Below, in pieces: positions 13,511 to 22,900 of a stretch of DNA of 64,000 nt. Made by a program: the position numbers and the translations under genes. Numbering within the stretch: the stretch's first letter is position 1; each line of letters starts with the position of its first letter. A model generated the notes under the pieces. It was not told where the DNA came from and made no database searches. It saw only the letters and a program-made list of their open reading frames with translations. This stretch comes from Massilia sp. YIM B02443 (lineage in GTDB: Bacteria > Pseudomonadota > Gammaproteobacteria > Burkholderiales > Burkholderiaceae_D). Location: positions 30,274-94,273 of the forward strand of contig NZ_JASNRA010000021.1 in NCBI RefSeq assembly GCF_030411955.1, read 5' to 3'.

Positions 13511-15214
13511 TTACTTGCGGCTCGACGCCAGCCGCAAATGCGACGCCGGATGGCGCCGCCGTTCGCGCGTCGGCTGCCGCTCGCGCGCCGCCTCGTCGAG
13601 CGCGCTTTTGCCGTCACTGCTGCGCCGCATCGGCTGCAAGCTCGGCGCCCCCTCCTCCAGCCTGAACCCCGCCATGGTCCGCGACAGGGTCAGCGCCTGC
13701 AACTGCAGCGTGCGCGCCGCGCTGGCGGCTTCCTCCACCAGCGTGCAGTTCTGGCGCGTCACCTGGTCCATCCTGACGATCGCCCCGCTCACTTCCTGCA
13801 GGTTGCTGGCCTGGCCCTGGCTGGTCGCGCCGATGCGGCTGACAATGTCCTCCACCTCGCGCACCGAGCTGGCGATGCGCTCCATGCTGCTGCCGGCTTG
13901 CGCGGCCCAGGCGGCACCGCCGTCCATCTCGGCCACCGACTGCGCCACCAGGGTGCGGATCTCGCGCGCCGACGCCGCCACCCGCCGCGCCAGCGCCCGC
14001 ACCTCGGCCGCCACCGCAGACAGCCCGGCGCCGGCGCCATCGTCGGCCTCAATCCGCACGCGCGACGCGTCCAGCGCCGCATTCAGGGCCAGGGTGCCGG
14101 TCTCGCTGGCCACCGCATCGAGCTGGTCGACGATGTCGGCCACCCGCTGCGCGCTGCGCTTGCCCGAGGCCAGCGTCGCCACCAGCCGCTCGACCACGTC
14201 GCCGCCCTGGTGCGCGACGTCGGCCGCGCTCACCGCAAGGCGGTTGGCGGCGCGCGCGTCGCCCTCGGTGAGGCTGACGGTGACGGCCAGGTCCTGCATG
14301 CTGCCTTCGGCCCCGGCCAGCGAACCGGCGCGGTAGACGGCGCGGCTGCCCAGGCTCAGGCTGCCCAATTTGATGTCGCGCGAGGCGGCGCCGATCTGGC
14401 GCGCCGATTCGACGATGGTGCGCAGCGTGCCGTTCAGGTGGCGGATGCTGGCGTCCAGCAGGCGCGACGAGTCGCCGATCTCGTCGCTGCCGTAGTCGCG
14501 CTCGCGCACCGTCAGGTCGCCGCTGGCCAGGTCGCTGGCGGCCGCCGTGATGCCGCGGATCTCGCCCAGCAGGTAGCGCCGCACGGCGAAGGTGATCGCC
14601 AGCGACAGCCCGATCGCCAGCAGCACCACCGCCGGCGTCAGGAACGAGATCATTCGGAAGTCGGTCTTGGCGCTGTTCGAAGCCTGGCGCGACAGCGCTT
14701 CTTCGAGCGCGGTCAGGTCGCTCAGGCGCTGCGCCACCAGCGAAAACGCGCCTTCGGCCTTGAGCATGGCGTTGGCGCCGATCGAGCCGTCCAGCGGCGC
14801 CATCTCGATCACCTCGCGCACCGCGCGCGCATAGCGCCGGTGCGCGATCGCGGCCTGCTCCACGTGGCGGTCTTCGGCCGGGCTGGCGGTGGACCGACCC
14901 AGCGCATCCAGGCCGGCGGCGATGCGCTGGTGCTGGGCCAGGATGTCCTGGCGCAGCGGTTCGGTGCGCGCCAACGGGAAGCTGCCGCCCATCCAGCTCA
15001 GCAGGCGGTAGATGTCGGCGTGCGCCTTCTGCGACTGCGCGGCCAGGCCGCTGGCGGCGCGCATGCTGGCGGCGCGCTGGCCGACGATGGTTTCCAGCGA
15101 CGCGTTCTGGCGCAGCATCGCGTAGTACGAGGCGATCGACAGCAGCACCAGCAACAGCAGCACGGCGCCGGGCGCGAGCAGCAACTTGGGACCGATGCGG
15201 AGGCGGGCCAGCAT
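13511..15214 (-). CDS. Methyl-accepting chemotaxis-like transducer, degenerate tip
   Basis: A 567-residue membrane chemoreceptor-like protein. TM1 lies at about residues 12-30 and TM2 at about 180-202 (FLTPAVVLLAIGLSLAITFA). A helical periplasmic sensor domain lies between, followed by HAMP and a long coiled-coil cytoplasmic domain. The signalling tip is abnormal. Where receptors normally have an AFQTN(I/L)LALNAAVEAARAGE-type sequence, this protein has ASETGTLALNAALDASRVR followed by an Asp/Gly/Ala-rich stretch about four residues longer. The tip normally contacts CheA and CheW, so coupling may be altered or lost. The Arg-rich C-terminus has no receptor pentapeptide. No che genes are nearby. 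Confidence 0.85.
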   Translation of the reverse strand: MLARLRIGPKLLLAPGAVLLLLVLLSIASYYAMLRQNASLETIVGQRAASMRAASGLAAQSQKAHADIYRLLSWMGGSFPLARTEPLRQDILAQHQRIAAGLDALGRSTASPAEDRHVEQAAIAHRRYARAVREVIEMAPLDGSIGANAMLKAEGAFSLVAQRLSDLTALEEALSRQASNSAKTDFRMISFLTPAVVLLAIGLSLAITFAVRRYLLGEIRGITAAASDLASGDLTVRERDYGSDEIGDSSRLLDASIRHLNGTLRTIVESARQIGAASRDIKLGSLSLGSRAVYRAGSLAGAEGSMQDLAVTVSLTEGDARAANRLAVSAADVAHQGGDVVERLVATLASGKRSAQRVADIVDQLDAVASETGTLALNAALDASRVRIEADDGAGAGLSAVAAEVRALARRVAASAREIRTLVAQSVAEMDGGAAWAAQAGSSMERIASSVREVEDIVSRIGATSQGQASNLQEVSGAIVRMDQVTRQNCTLVEEAASAARTLQLQALTLSRTMAGFRLEEGAPSLQPMRRSSDGKSALDEAARERQPTRERRRHPASHLRLASSRK

Positions 15215-15217
15215 GGC

Positions 15218-15292
15218 TCAGACTCGCGATTGGCAGTGGGAGATCGGCGCGCTCTTGAGCCGCGGAGTGCGGGCGGAAAGGGAAATGGGCAT
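15218..15292 (-). CDS. Possible 24-codon upstream reading frame before the chemoreceptor gene
   Basis: A short frame MPISLSARTP... of 24 residues starts at ATG 15292, eight bases after CCGGAG. It ends in TGA at 15218-15220; the chemoreceptor ATG follows three bases later. The ribosome-binding site here is better than any directly in front of the chemoreceptor ATG, so the frame may serve translational coupling. There is no protein-level evidence that the peptide itself matters. Confidence 0.35.
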   Translation of the reverse strand: MPISLSARTPRLKSAPISHCQSRV

Positions 15293-15307
15293 GTCGTTCT
15301 CCGGTTG

Positions 15308-15335
15308 AGGTGCATCGAAGCGGCTCGATGCACCT
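15308..15335. promoter_or_regulatory. 11-bp inverted repeat in the chemoreceptor leader
   Basis: AGGTGCATCGA (15308-15318) and TCGATGCACCT (15325-15335) are perfect inverted arms with a six-base loop. In RNA the hairpin would sit immediately upstream of the GGAG serving the short upstream frame. No T-tract follows, so it is more likely an operator or an RNA element than a terminator. Confidence 0.5.
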
Positions 15336-15469
15336 GACGACGTTACCGCATTGATCTTGGGAATTATTTGCTCAGGCGCAAATCGACTTTTGGAATGGCG
15401 CCCGCCGTGTCTCCACTGTGGCGTGCGCGACAGTGCCCTCCCCATGCAGGTGCAGCGTGCGAACGCCGA

Positions 15470-17014
15470 TCATGCCGCGTGCATGCGCCAGCGCTCGGCC
15501 CAGACCTCGGCTTGTTCCTCTTCGCCACGCGCGCCGAGCCATGCGTGAGCGCGCTCGCAGGCGGCGCCGGTCGCATCCGGATCGAGCGCAATGGCGCGCT
15601 CGAACAGCGCCAGCCCTTCGCGCTCATCGTGCTTCAGACGTTCCACCGCTTCCAGGAACAGTCCCACGGCGTGGTCCGGATTGACGACATTGAAGGCGGC
15701 CAGCGCCTCACGCAGGTCGACGTCGGGCTCACGGTTCATGGTCAGACGCAGCATCTCGAGTTCCTGCCCGGCGTCGCGCGTCTCCAGCGCGCGCAGCGTC
15801 GCCAGTTGCTCGCGTTCGCCCTGCACGTGGGTGAAGCGCTGCGACCACGGTTCGGCCAGGTCGCTGGCCCACTGCGCCTGCAGTTCGGCGCGCAGCCCGG
15901 CCAGGCCAGTGCCAAACCAGGCCTGGGCCGCGGACGCGCCGCCGAGCGCCGGCGGCAGCAGCTGGTGCGAGGCAGCGTCGTGGGCCAATGCGGCCAGGCG
16001 CGCGCGCAGCGTCGGATGGGTGTCGGCGAAATGGCCCTCGCGGTCCAGCGCTTCGTCGAGCCAGCCCTGCAGCGTTGCGTCTTCGCAGCGCAGGCGCGCA
16101 TCCTCGGCCCAGCCGTGCAGCAGGTCCGGCGGCGGCGTGGCCTGGTGGTCAGCGCGCTCCAGCGCCGCCTCGACGTATTGCTGGTAGTGCGGCGCCACCA
16201 GGTTGACGCGCTTGAGGGCATGCGCGGCGCTGGCGGCGCCCACCAGCTCGGCCGAGGCGGCGTCGGCGCGGTATTCGTCGGCGCGCGCCAGCACGTAGGT
16301 GTAGGCATTGAAGTAAGGCGCGTACCAGCGCACCAGCGGCGAGACCAATTTCGCCGACCAGCCTTGGAAGTGGTCGAGGTGGGCCTGGATCGTGCTCCAG
16401 GTATGGCGCAGGCGGTAGATGAATGCCGAGAAGCGCCCGTGGGCGCCGGCGAGATGGCCGTATTCGTGGGCCACCACTGCCAGCGCTTCTTCCGGCGCCA
16501 GGCACTCGAGCAAGGGCAATCCCAGCAGCAGGTAGTTGCGTGGGAAGCCGACCAGGCCGAAGGCCGGACGCTGGATCACGGCCGCGTTGACCTCGTTAAT
16601 CACCAGCACCCGGTGAAAGCGCGGCCCGGCCATGCGCCGGCGCATATCGTCCAGCGCCGCGAACAATTCCGGCGCTTCGTCGCGCCGCAAGACGCGCCCC
16701 TCGGGCTCGGGAAAGCGCGCAAAGAGCGAACCGAGCGCCGACTTGAGCGTGTACCAGAGCGGGATCGCGAGCAGGAACAGGAGCTTGCCCAGCTTGGCCA
16801 GCAGCAGGAGCAGCAGGCCGCCGCCGCTCCAGGCCAGCGCGGCGACGACGCCGACCAGCGCCACCAGCCCGAAGCCGAGCGTGGCCAGCACCACGGCGAT
16901 GATGCCAAAGCCCAGCACCGCCAGCAGCGCCACCCTGGCCCGGTAGCGGCCGGGCGCGGCAGCGCTTTCCTGTTCGAGGCGCGCGACCATGCGCTGGAAC
17001 TGGTCGATCTCCAT
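15470..17014 (-). CDS. M48-family membrane metalloprotease with C-terminal repeats
   Basis: A 514-residue protein. Two or three hydrophobic segments occupy residues 28-90. A peptidase M48 domain has the zinc motif HEYGH at residues 183-187 and a downstream ADEYRADAASAE stretch that supplies the third ligand. The C-terminal 130 residues look helical and TPR-like (ALFERAIALDPDATGA), suggesting protein contacts. M48 enzymes of this type (HtpX/YhfN-like) act in membrane protein or envelope quality control. Start 17014 follows CAGGAG. It is divergent from the DUF3108 gene. Confidence 0.85.
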   Translation of the reverse strand: MEIDQFQRMVARLEQESAAAPGRYRARVALLAVLGFGIIAVVLATLGFGLVALVGVVAALAWSGGGLLLLLLAKLGKLLFLLAIPLWYTLKSALGSLFARFPEPEGRVLRRDEAPELFAALDDMRRRMAGPRFHRVLVINEVNAAVIQRPAFGLVGFPRNYLLLGLPLLECLAPEEALAVVAHEYGHLAGAHGRFSAFIYRLRHTWSTIQAHLDHFQGWSAKLVSPLVRWYAPYFNAYTYVLARADEYRADAASAELVGAASAAHALKRVNLVAPHYQQYVEAALERADHQATPPPDLLHGWAEDARLRCEDATLQGWLDEALDREGHFADTHPTLRARLAALAHDAASHQLLPPALGGASAAQAWFGTGLAGLRAELQAQWASDLAEPWSQRFTHVQGEREQLATLRALETRDAGQELEMLRLTMNREPDVDLREALAAFNVVNPDHAVGLFLEAVERLKHDEREGLALFERAIALDPDATGAACERAHAWLGARGEEEQAEVWAERWRMHAA

Positions 17015-17133
17015 GGGCTGCTCCTGTTGCGATGTCAATACAGTGGACGAGTATAGATCGGCCGTGCCGCAAAGATACTCGCGCAATGTCACGCGATTGA
17101 CTGCGCGCAGGAGTCAGCGGCTACACTAGCGCC

Positions 17134-18123
17134 ATGAGTGTTTCCCGCATTTCCGTCCTTCTGGCGCGGCACCGGCGCCTGCTGGCGCTCGGCCTGCTGT
17201 CGCTGCTGCTGCACTTGCTGGCGCTGGCCTGGATCGACCGCCGCCTGGACTTGCCGCCGCCGAGCGCTGGCAGCACCACGTTGGCCGTGCGCCTGGCGCA
17301 TGTGGTTGCGCCCACGGCGTCGACGCAACCGGAACCCGCCCCCGCGTCGCCCGCTCCATCGCCCGAACCGCTCAACGAGCCGCCGCTCCTGGTGCCGCGC
17401 GCACCGTCAGCCGACGCGCGCGCGGCAGCGCCACCCGAGATCGCGCCCGACGTCGCCCCCGACGCGCTGCCCGGTCAGCAAGGCGTCGCCTTCCGCTCCC
17501 GGATGCCGGCGCGCTATCGCGTCACGCCGCCGCCCTCGATGCGCCTGAGCTACACAGTCACCGGTGCATCGGGCGATGCGACGCTGACCTGGCGCAGCGA
17601 CGGCAATCGCTACGACCTGCAAATGGACGGGATATTGGGAACGCGCAGCAGCAGCGGCAGGATCGACGACGCCGGCATCGCGCCCGCGCAGGCAACCGAA
17701 GAACACGGCGCCGGCTCGGTCACCACCCGCTTCGACCGCGCCGCCGGCACCGTGCAAACCGGCTTGGATACCCACGCGCAGCGCCTGGCCGAAGGCAGCC
17801 AGGACACCGCCTCGCTGCTGGCGCAGCTGGCCGGCATGGGCCTGGCCGATCCGAGCCAGATGCGCGACGTATTGGAGTTCTGGGTCGCCGGCGCCAACGG
17901 CGCGCATATCGAACGCTATCGCGTGATCGGACCGGAACGGATCGCGACCGGCGCCGGCGAGATGGAGACGGTGCGCCTGGCGCGCATCGGGGAAGCCGGC
18001 GAACGCCGGCTGGAGGTATGGCTGGCGCCGGGCCAATCGTGGATGCCCGTGCAGCTGCGCATCCACGAACCGAACGGCGCGGCGCGCACGCAGACGCTGG
18101 CCGCGATCGGGCCAGCATCGTAG
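17134..18123 (+). CDS. DUF3108 domain-containing protein
   Basis: A 329-residue protein with one N-terminal membrane anchor (about residues 14-32, LLALGLLSLLLHLLALAWI), a Pro/Ala-rich linker (about 65-115) and a C-terminal domain from about 130 onward. The C-terminal domain has the DUF3108 pattern: YTVTGASGDATLTWRSDGNRY, then an AQLAGMGL region and the closing LEVWLAPGQSWMPVQLRI. Members are expected to lie in the periplasm, tethered to the inner membrane. The molecular role is unknown. Its stop lies 8 bp from the convergent prfC stop. Confidence 0.8.
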   Translation: MSVSRISVLLARHRRLLALGLLSLLLHLLALAWIDRRLDLPPPSAGSTTLAVRLAHVVAPTASTQPEPAPASPAPSPEPLNEPPLLVPRAPSADARAAAPPEIAPDVAPDALPGQQGVAFRSRMPARYRVTPPPSMRLSYTVTGASGDATLTWRSDGNRYDLQMDGILGTRSSSGRIDDAGIAPAQATEEHGAGSVTTRFDRAAGTVQTGLDTHAQRLAEGSQDTASLLAQLAGMGLADPSQMRDVLEFWVAGANGAHIERYRVIGPERIATGAGEMETVRLARIGEAGERRLEVWLAPGQSWMPVQLRIHEPNGAARTQTLAAIGPAS

Positions 18124-18130
18124 CCGGAGC

Positions 18131-19822
18131 TTAGCCCAGCTTGGCCGCGTGCTCGCGGGTCGCGTGGAAGGTCAGCTTCGGCCAGCGCTCCTGGGTCAGG
18201 CGCAGGTTGACGCCCGAGGTGGCCAGGAAGGCCATGTTGCCGGCCGCATCGTAGGCGACCTGGTGGCCGAGCTGGTTTTCGAAGTCGATCAGCGACTTCT
18301 TGTCCTCGCTCGAGATCCAGCGCGCGCTGCTGATGCTGCTGCTTTCGAACACGGCGTCGACGCCGTACTCGTTGAGCAGGCGGCTGGCCACGACCTCGAA
18401 CTGCAGTACGCCGACCGCGCCCAGGATCAGGTCCGAACCCAGCACCGGCTTGAACACCTGCACCGCGCCCTCTTCGCCCAGCTGCTGCAAGCCCTTGTGC
18501 AGCTGCTTGACCTTGAGCGGGTTACGGATGCGCACCGTGCGGAACAGGTCCGGCGCGAAGTACGGGATGCCGGTGAAGGTCAGCAGCTCGCCTTCCGAGA
18601 AGCTGTCGCCGATCTGCATGTTGCCGTGGTTCGGCAGGCCGATGATGTCGCCGGCGTAGGCTTCCTCGACCTGTTCGCGGCTCGACGCCATGAAGGTCAC
18701 CACCGACGACAGTTTCACTTCACGGCCAAGGCGCAGGTGCTTGACCTTCATGCCCTTCTCGAAGCGTCCCGAGCACACGCGCAGGAAAGCGATGCGGTCG
18801 CGGTGGGCCGGGTCCATATTGGCCTGGATCTTGAACACGAAGCCCGAGAACTTCGGCTCGACCGGCTCGACCGCGCGCACGGTGGCGTCGCGCTCGCGCG
18901 GCGCCGGCGCCCAGTCGACCAGCGCAGACAGGATCTCGCGCACGCCGAAGTTGTTGATCGCGGAACCGAAGAACACCGGGGTCTGCACGCCCGACAGGAA
19001 GCGCTCGATATCGAACACGTGCGAGGCGCCGTGCACCAGTTCCACTTCCATCTTGAGCTGCTCGATCTCGAGCGGGAACATCTCGGCCAGCTTCGGGTTG
19101 TCGATGCCCTTGACGATCTCGAAGGCGCCGTCGGCCTTTTCCTCGCCGGCCTTGAACAGCATGATCTCGTCCTTCAGCAGGTGGTACACGCCGCGGAAGT
19201 TCTTGCCCATGCCGATCGGCCAGGTCACCGGCGCGCACTCGATCTTGAGCACCGATTCGACTTCGTCCAGCAGTTCGAGCGGATCGCGGGTCTCGCGGTC
19301 CATCTTGTTCATGAAGGTGACGATCGGGGTGTCGCGCATGCGGCACACGTCGAGCAGCTTGATGGTCTGTTCCTCGACGCCCTTGGCGGCGTCGATCACC
19401 ATCAGCGCCGAGTCGACCGCGGTCAGCACGCGGTAGGTGTCTTCCGAGAAGTCCTGGTGGCCCGGGGTGTCGAGCAGGTTGATCACGTGCTCGCGGAACT
19501 CGAACTGCATCACCGAGGACGCGACCGAGATGCCGCGCTGCTTCTCGATGTCCATCCAGTCCGAGGTGGCGTGGCGGCCGCTCTTGCGGCCTTTGACGGT
19601 GCCGGCCAGCTGGATCGCGCCCGAAAACAGCAGCAGCTTCTCGGTCAGCGTGGTTTTACCCGCATCCGGGTGGGAGATGATGCCGAAGGTGCGGCGGCGC
19701 TGCACTTCGCGCGCGATGGCGCCGCTCTGGCGCGCTGCGGATACGTCGGTGCCGGCGTCGCTTGCCACTTGAGTGGCGTCCACGCCATTCTCGGCGTTCA
19801 GGTTGTCGGTGTCGTTGGCCAT
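18131..19822 (-). CDS. prfC: Peptide chain release factor 3
   Basis: A 563-residue translational GTPase that recycles RF1/RF2 from the ribosome after peptide release. The P-loop SHPDAGKTTLTEKLL, the G3 motif DTPGHQDFSEDTYR and the G4 motif NKMDRE are all present. EF-Tu-like domains II and III follow. It is about 30 residues longer than E. coli RF3 at the N-terminus, because no methionine lies between 19822 and the conserved GTPase start. The extension (Asn/Asp/Ala/Val-rich) is probably disordered. The ribosome-binding site is weak. Confidence 0.97.
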   Translation of the reverse strand: MANDTDNLNAENGVDATQVASDAGTDVSAARQSGAIAREVQRRRTFGIISHPDAGKTTLTEKLLLFSGAIQLAGTVKGRKSGRHATSDWMDIEKQRGISVASSVMQFEFREHVINLLDTPGHQDFSEDTYRVLTAVDSALMVIDAAKGVEEQTIKLLDVCRMRDTPIVTFMNKMDRETRDPLELLDEVESVLKIECAPVTWPIGMGKNFRGVYHLLKDEIMLFKAGEEKADGAFEIVKGIDNPKLAEMFPLEIEQLKMEVELVHGASHVFDIERFLSGVQTPVFFGSAINNFGVREILSALVDWAPAPRERDATVRAVEPVEPKFSGFVFKIQANMDPAHRDRIAFLRVCSGRFEKGMKVKHLRLGREVKLSSVVTFMASSREQVEEAYAGDIIGLPNHGNMQIGDSFSEGELLTFTGIPYFAPDLFRTVRIRNPLKVKQLHKGLQQLGEEGAVQVFKPVLGSDLILGAVGVLQFEVVASRLLNEYGVDAVFESSSISSARWISSEDKKSLIDFENQLGHQVAYDAAGNMAFLATSGVNLRLTQERWPKLTFHATREHAAKLG

Positions 19823-19874
19823 GTTCGAGCCCAGTAGTCGGGCCGCGTCACGGCCCGTGAAAGGAAACCCGGGA

Positions 19875-19904
19875 TTTTAACGTTTCCGCACCGCCCCGTG
19901 TAAA
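19875..19904 (-). promoter_or_regulatory. Probable prfC promoter
   Basis: On the minus strand TTTACA (19899-19904) and TTAAAA (19875-19880) are separated by 18 bases. They lie about 55 bases upstream of the prfC start. This is the only AT-rich patch in the gap. Confidence 0.4.
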
Positions 19905-19920
19905 TTAGTCGCTCGCTCGT

Positions 19921-19960
19921 GCTCAGTCCCGCTCAGTGCCGCTCAGTGCCGCTCAGTCAC
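19921..19960. repeat. Four tandem copies of a 10-bp unit at the pilY1 stop
   Basis: GCTCAGTCCC, GCTCAGTGCC, GCTCAGTGCC and GCTCAGTCAC follow one another exactly. The last copy contains the pilY1 stop codon. On the coding strand each copy holds a TGA. Confidence 0.85.
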
Positions 19961-22900
19961 GCACGCGGCGCCAGCCGGCCCGGCGCGCCCCGCTGCTGAT
20001 CGACGGCGCCAGGTCCTTCGGAATCATCTTGCCCTTGGCGTCGGTGACGATCACCTTCAGTTCGCCGTCCGGCGTGCGCACCTCGGACGTGCCGACGGCC
20101 GCGTTGCCCGACAGCGGCTCGCCCACCAGGCCATTGAGCGCAGCGCAGACGTTGAACTGGTAGATGTTGCTGGTGCCGCCCACCGAGCACTCGGTCGATG
20201 ACGTCGGCAGGTTGGTCACCACGCTCAGCGTCCCCGCCACCACCTTGGGGTCGATGTTGACGCGCTCGCCCGTGTTGACGCTGAAGTCGACGAACCAGCC
20301 ATTGTGCCTGGCCCAGTCGAGCGTATTGCCGGACAAGACGAACGGCGAGTCGGCGTCGTTCGCGCTCTGGCGCGCCAGCGTTTTCTGCACCATGGTCGGC
20401 TCCTTGCGCCAGCCGCCAGAGCCGATGGTGTCGCCGCTGTCCTTCAGCACATAGAGGCTCTGCAGCGCCGGGTCGGCCACGTCTTCCAGGTCGAGCAGGC
20501 GTCCGCTGCCGAACACCACCATGCGCCTGGCGGCCGGCTCCAGGCTGCCCTCTGCCGCGCCGACGCGGCAGGTGGTCACTTCGGGACGGGTGGTGATCGG
20601 CTGGCCGGCGCCGGCATCGGCCATCAGCTTGACGCTCGGCGCGCCGGCAACCGTGAAGTCGAAGCGCCACATCTTGCCGGTGTTGTCGCCGCCGTAGACG
20701 TAGGTCACCTTCGGGTCGTTGCGCGGATCCGGCGTGATCGCGGTGATCTTGGCCAGGCCCGAAGGGGTGGCGGCGTCGCCGACACGGGTCGAGATCCGGT
20801 ACTTGACCTTGCCGGTGGCGAGGTCCACCACCAGCAGCCAGCCGGCGCCGGTGCCGCTGTTGACGCCATCGCTGCCCGGGATGTTGTTGTAGCCCGAGGT
20901 CAGGAACACCACCCAGGTCTCCCTGTCGCCCTCCTGGATCGTGCCGAACTGCGGGTTGCCGAAGGTGTAGCCGAGTTCCGGCTCCAGGTTGTCGCCGCTG
21001 CACACCGCAGGGTCGGCGCACAGTTCCCACAGCGCCTTGGGCGCGTCGGGGTCGGTCACGTCCAGCGCGTAGTAGCCACGGCCGCCGCGATTCAGCCCGC
21101 CCACCAATACCGTCTTCCAGCTGCCGCCGATCTGGACGTCGGCCACCTCGGGCGAGCCATCCACCGTGTACTGGTGGCTGCCGCCGTAGTTGGTGCTGGC
21201 CTGCAGGTACAGCTTCTTCATCGTGATGCGCGGCACGTAGGCCCACAGTTCCTCGCCGGTGGTGGCGTGGAAGGCGTGCAGCATGCCGTCGTTGGCGCCG
21301 ATGTACACGGTCGGCTCGCGCCCGGTGTTGGCGGCGCGGTAATCGGCGTAGCCGTCGCGGTCGTAGTTCTTGCGCGGGTCGCGCACGTAGGCCGGCTTGG
21401 ACGAGGCGATATCGCCCAGCACGATCGGCAGCGCGCCGTCCGCGCCGCTGTCGGCGGCGTCGGTGAAGCTGTAGGCGCGCAGCAGCGTGTCGTCGGCGTA
21501 CTGCTGCTGGCCGCGCAGCCAGTCGACGATGGTGGCGCCGCGGTTGACGATGGTGCGGTTGGCATCCGACAGGTTGGCGCACTGCGGCAACGCGTTGCAC
21601 TTGTTCTCGAACCAGCTCCGCTCCACCGTGCCGGTGAAGTTGGCGAAGGTGAAGTCTTCCAGGGCGCGCGTGCCCGGGTCCATCATCAGGATGCGGCGGC
21701 TGTCGGCGCGGGCGTCGACCCGGGCGCCCAGCAGGCTGGAGGTGTTCCAGACTTCGTCTTCGCTCACCGCGCCGGTGCTCAGGTCGATCTTGCGCTTGGA
21801 CAGGCGCCCGTTCCAGCGCACCGTGGTGAAGGTGGCGGCGAAGATGTCGTTGTCGATGGCCGAGATGTTCGGGGTCGAGGTCGCGGCGGCGGCGGCGGCG
21901 CCGACCTGCACCTCGATATTGCTCAGGGCCGAGCGCAGGCCCTCGATCACCTGCAGCGGGTCGGACGCCGAGAAATACTTGCCGTGGCCGTTGATGGCGG
22001 CGTGCCACAGGTCGTCGACGCGCGACTGCAGCGCCAGCGAACCGCCGTCCAGGTGGGTCTGGGCGTCGGGCCAGGTCCAGCGCCCGTCGCTGCTCCACGG
22101 GCAGCCCGAGGTGGCGCCGGTGATCACTTTATAAAAGTCGCCGCCCTGCCGAGGCGCGCTGTCGTAGTTCGGCTCATAGGTCATGATGCCGTCCACGCCC
22201 AGGCCGAGCGCGTAGGTCTTCATGTGCAGGCGCGTGTTCTCGCCGTCGGCGGCCGGCACCACGCCCGGCTTGGTCCAGTCCTCGATGGTGGGGCGCAGCG
22301 AATTCTGCCTGTCGACGTTCTCGTTGCTGCCGCCGTTGTACCAGTACAGGGCGATGTCGGCCAGCGACGGCACGCTCTGGGCGCGCGGGTCGACGCAGCC
22401 CTTGGAGCGCAGGCAGAAACGGGCGGGGTCTTCGCGCACGTCGGTGTTGCCCACGCCGGTCGGCGCTTCGCCGTTCCAGTAGCCGTCGGTGGTGATGAAG
22501 GTGAAGTTCTGCTGGCACGGGAAGCGCACCGCTTCCTGGCCCTTGGGCCGGACGTAGGGCTCGCGATTGGCGTACATCTTGCCGATCGCGTTCAGGGCCA
22601 GGCGCACCGGGGTGGCGCCGCTGGTGGTCATCCCGTACAGGTTCGTATACCAGTCGCTGCGGTCCTGGCCGGCGAACGGCAGCGGCTTGTTGATGGTGCC
22701 CTGCCTGGCCGCCTCGGACAGCGAGACCAGGCCGACGTTGTACTTGTCGGTGACCGGCTCGAAGGCCTGGCCGACCGCCGTCTTCATCATCTGGTTGCGG
22801 CTTTTATAGTAGGCGTACCAGTTGGCGAAGTTGGTCATCTCTTCGTCGTAGCTGCAGGTCTCGCCCTGGCAGTCGGTGCGGGCCGGGTCGCGCGGGTAGG

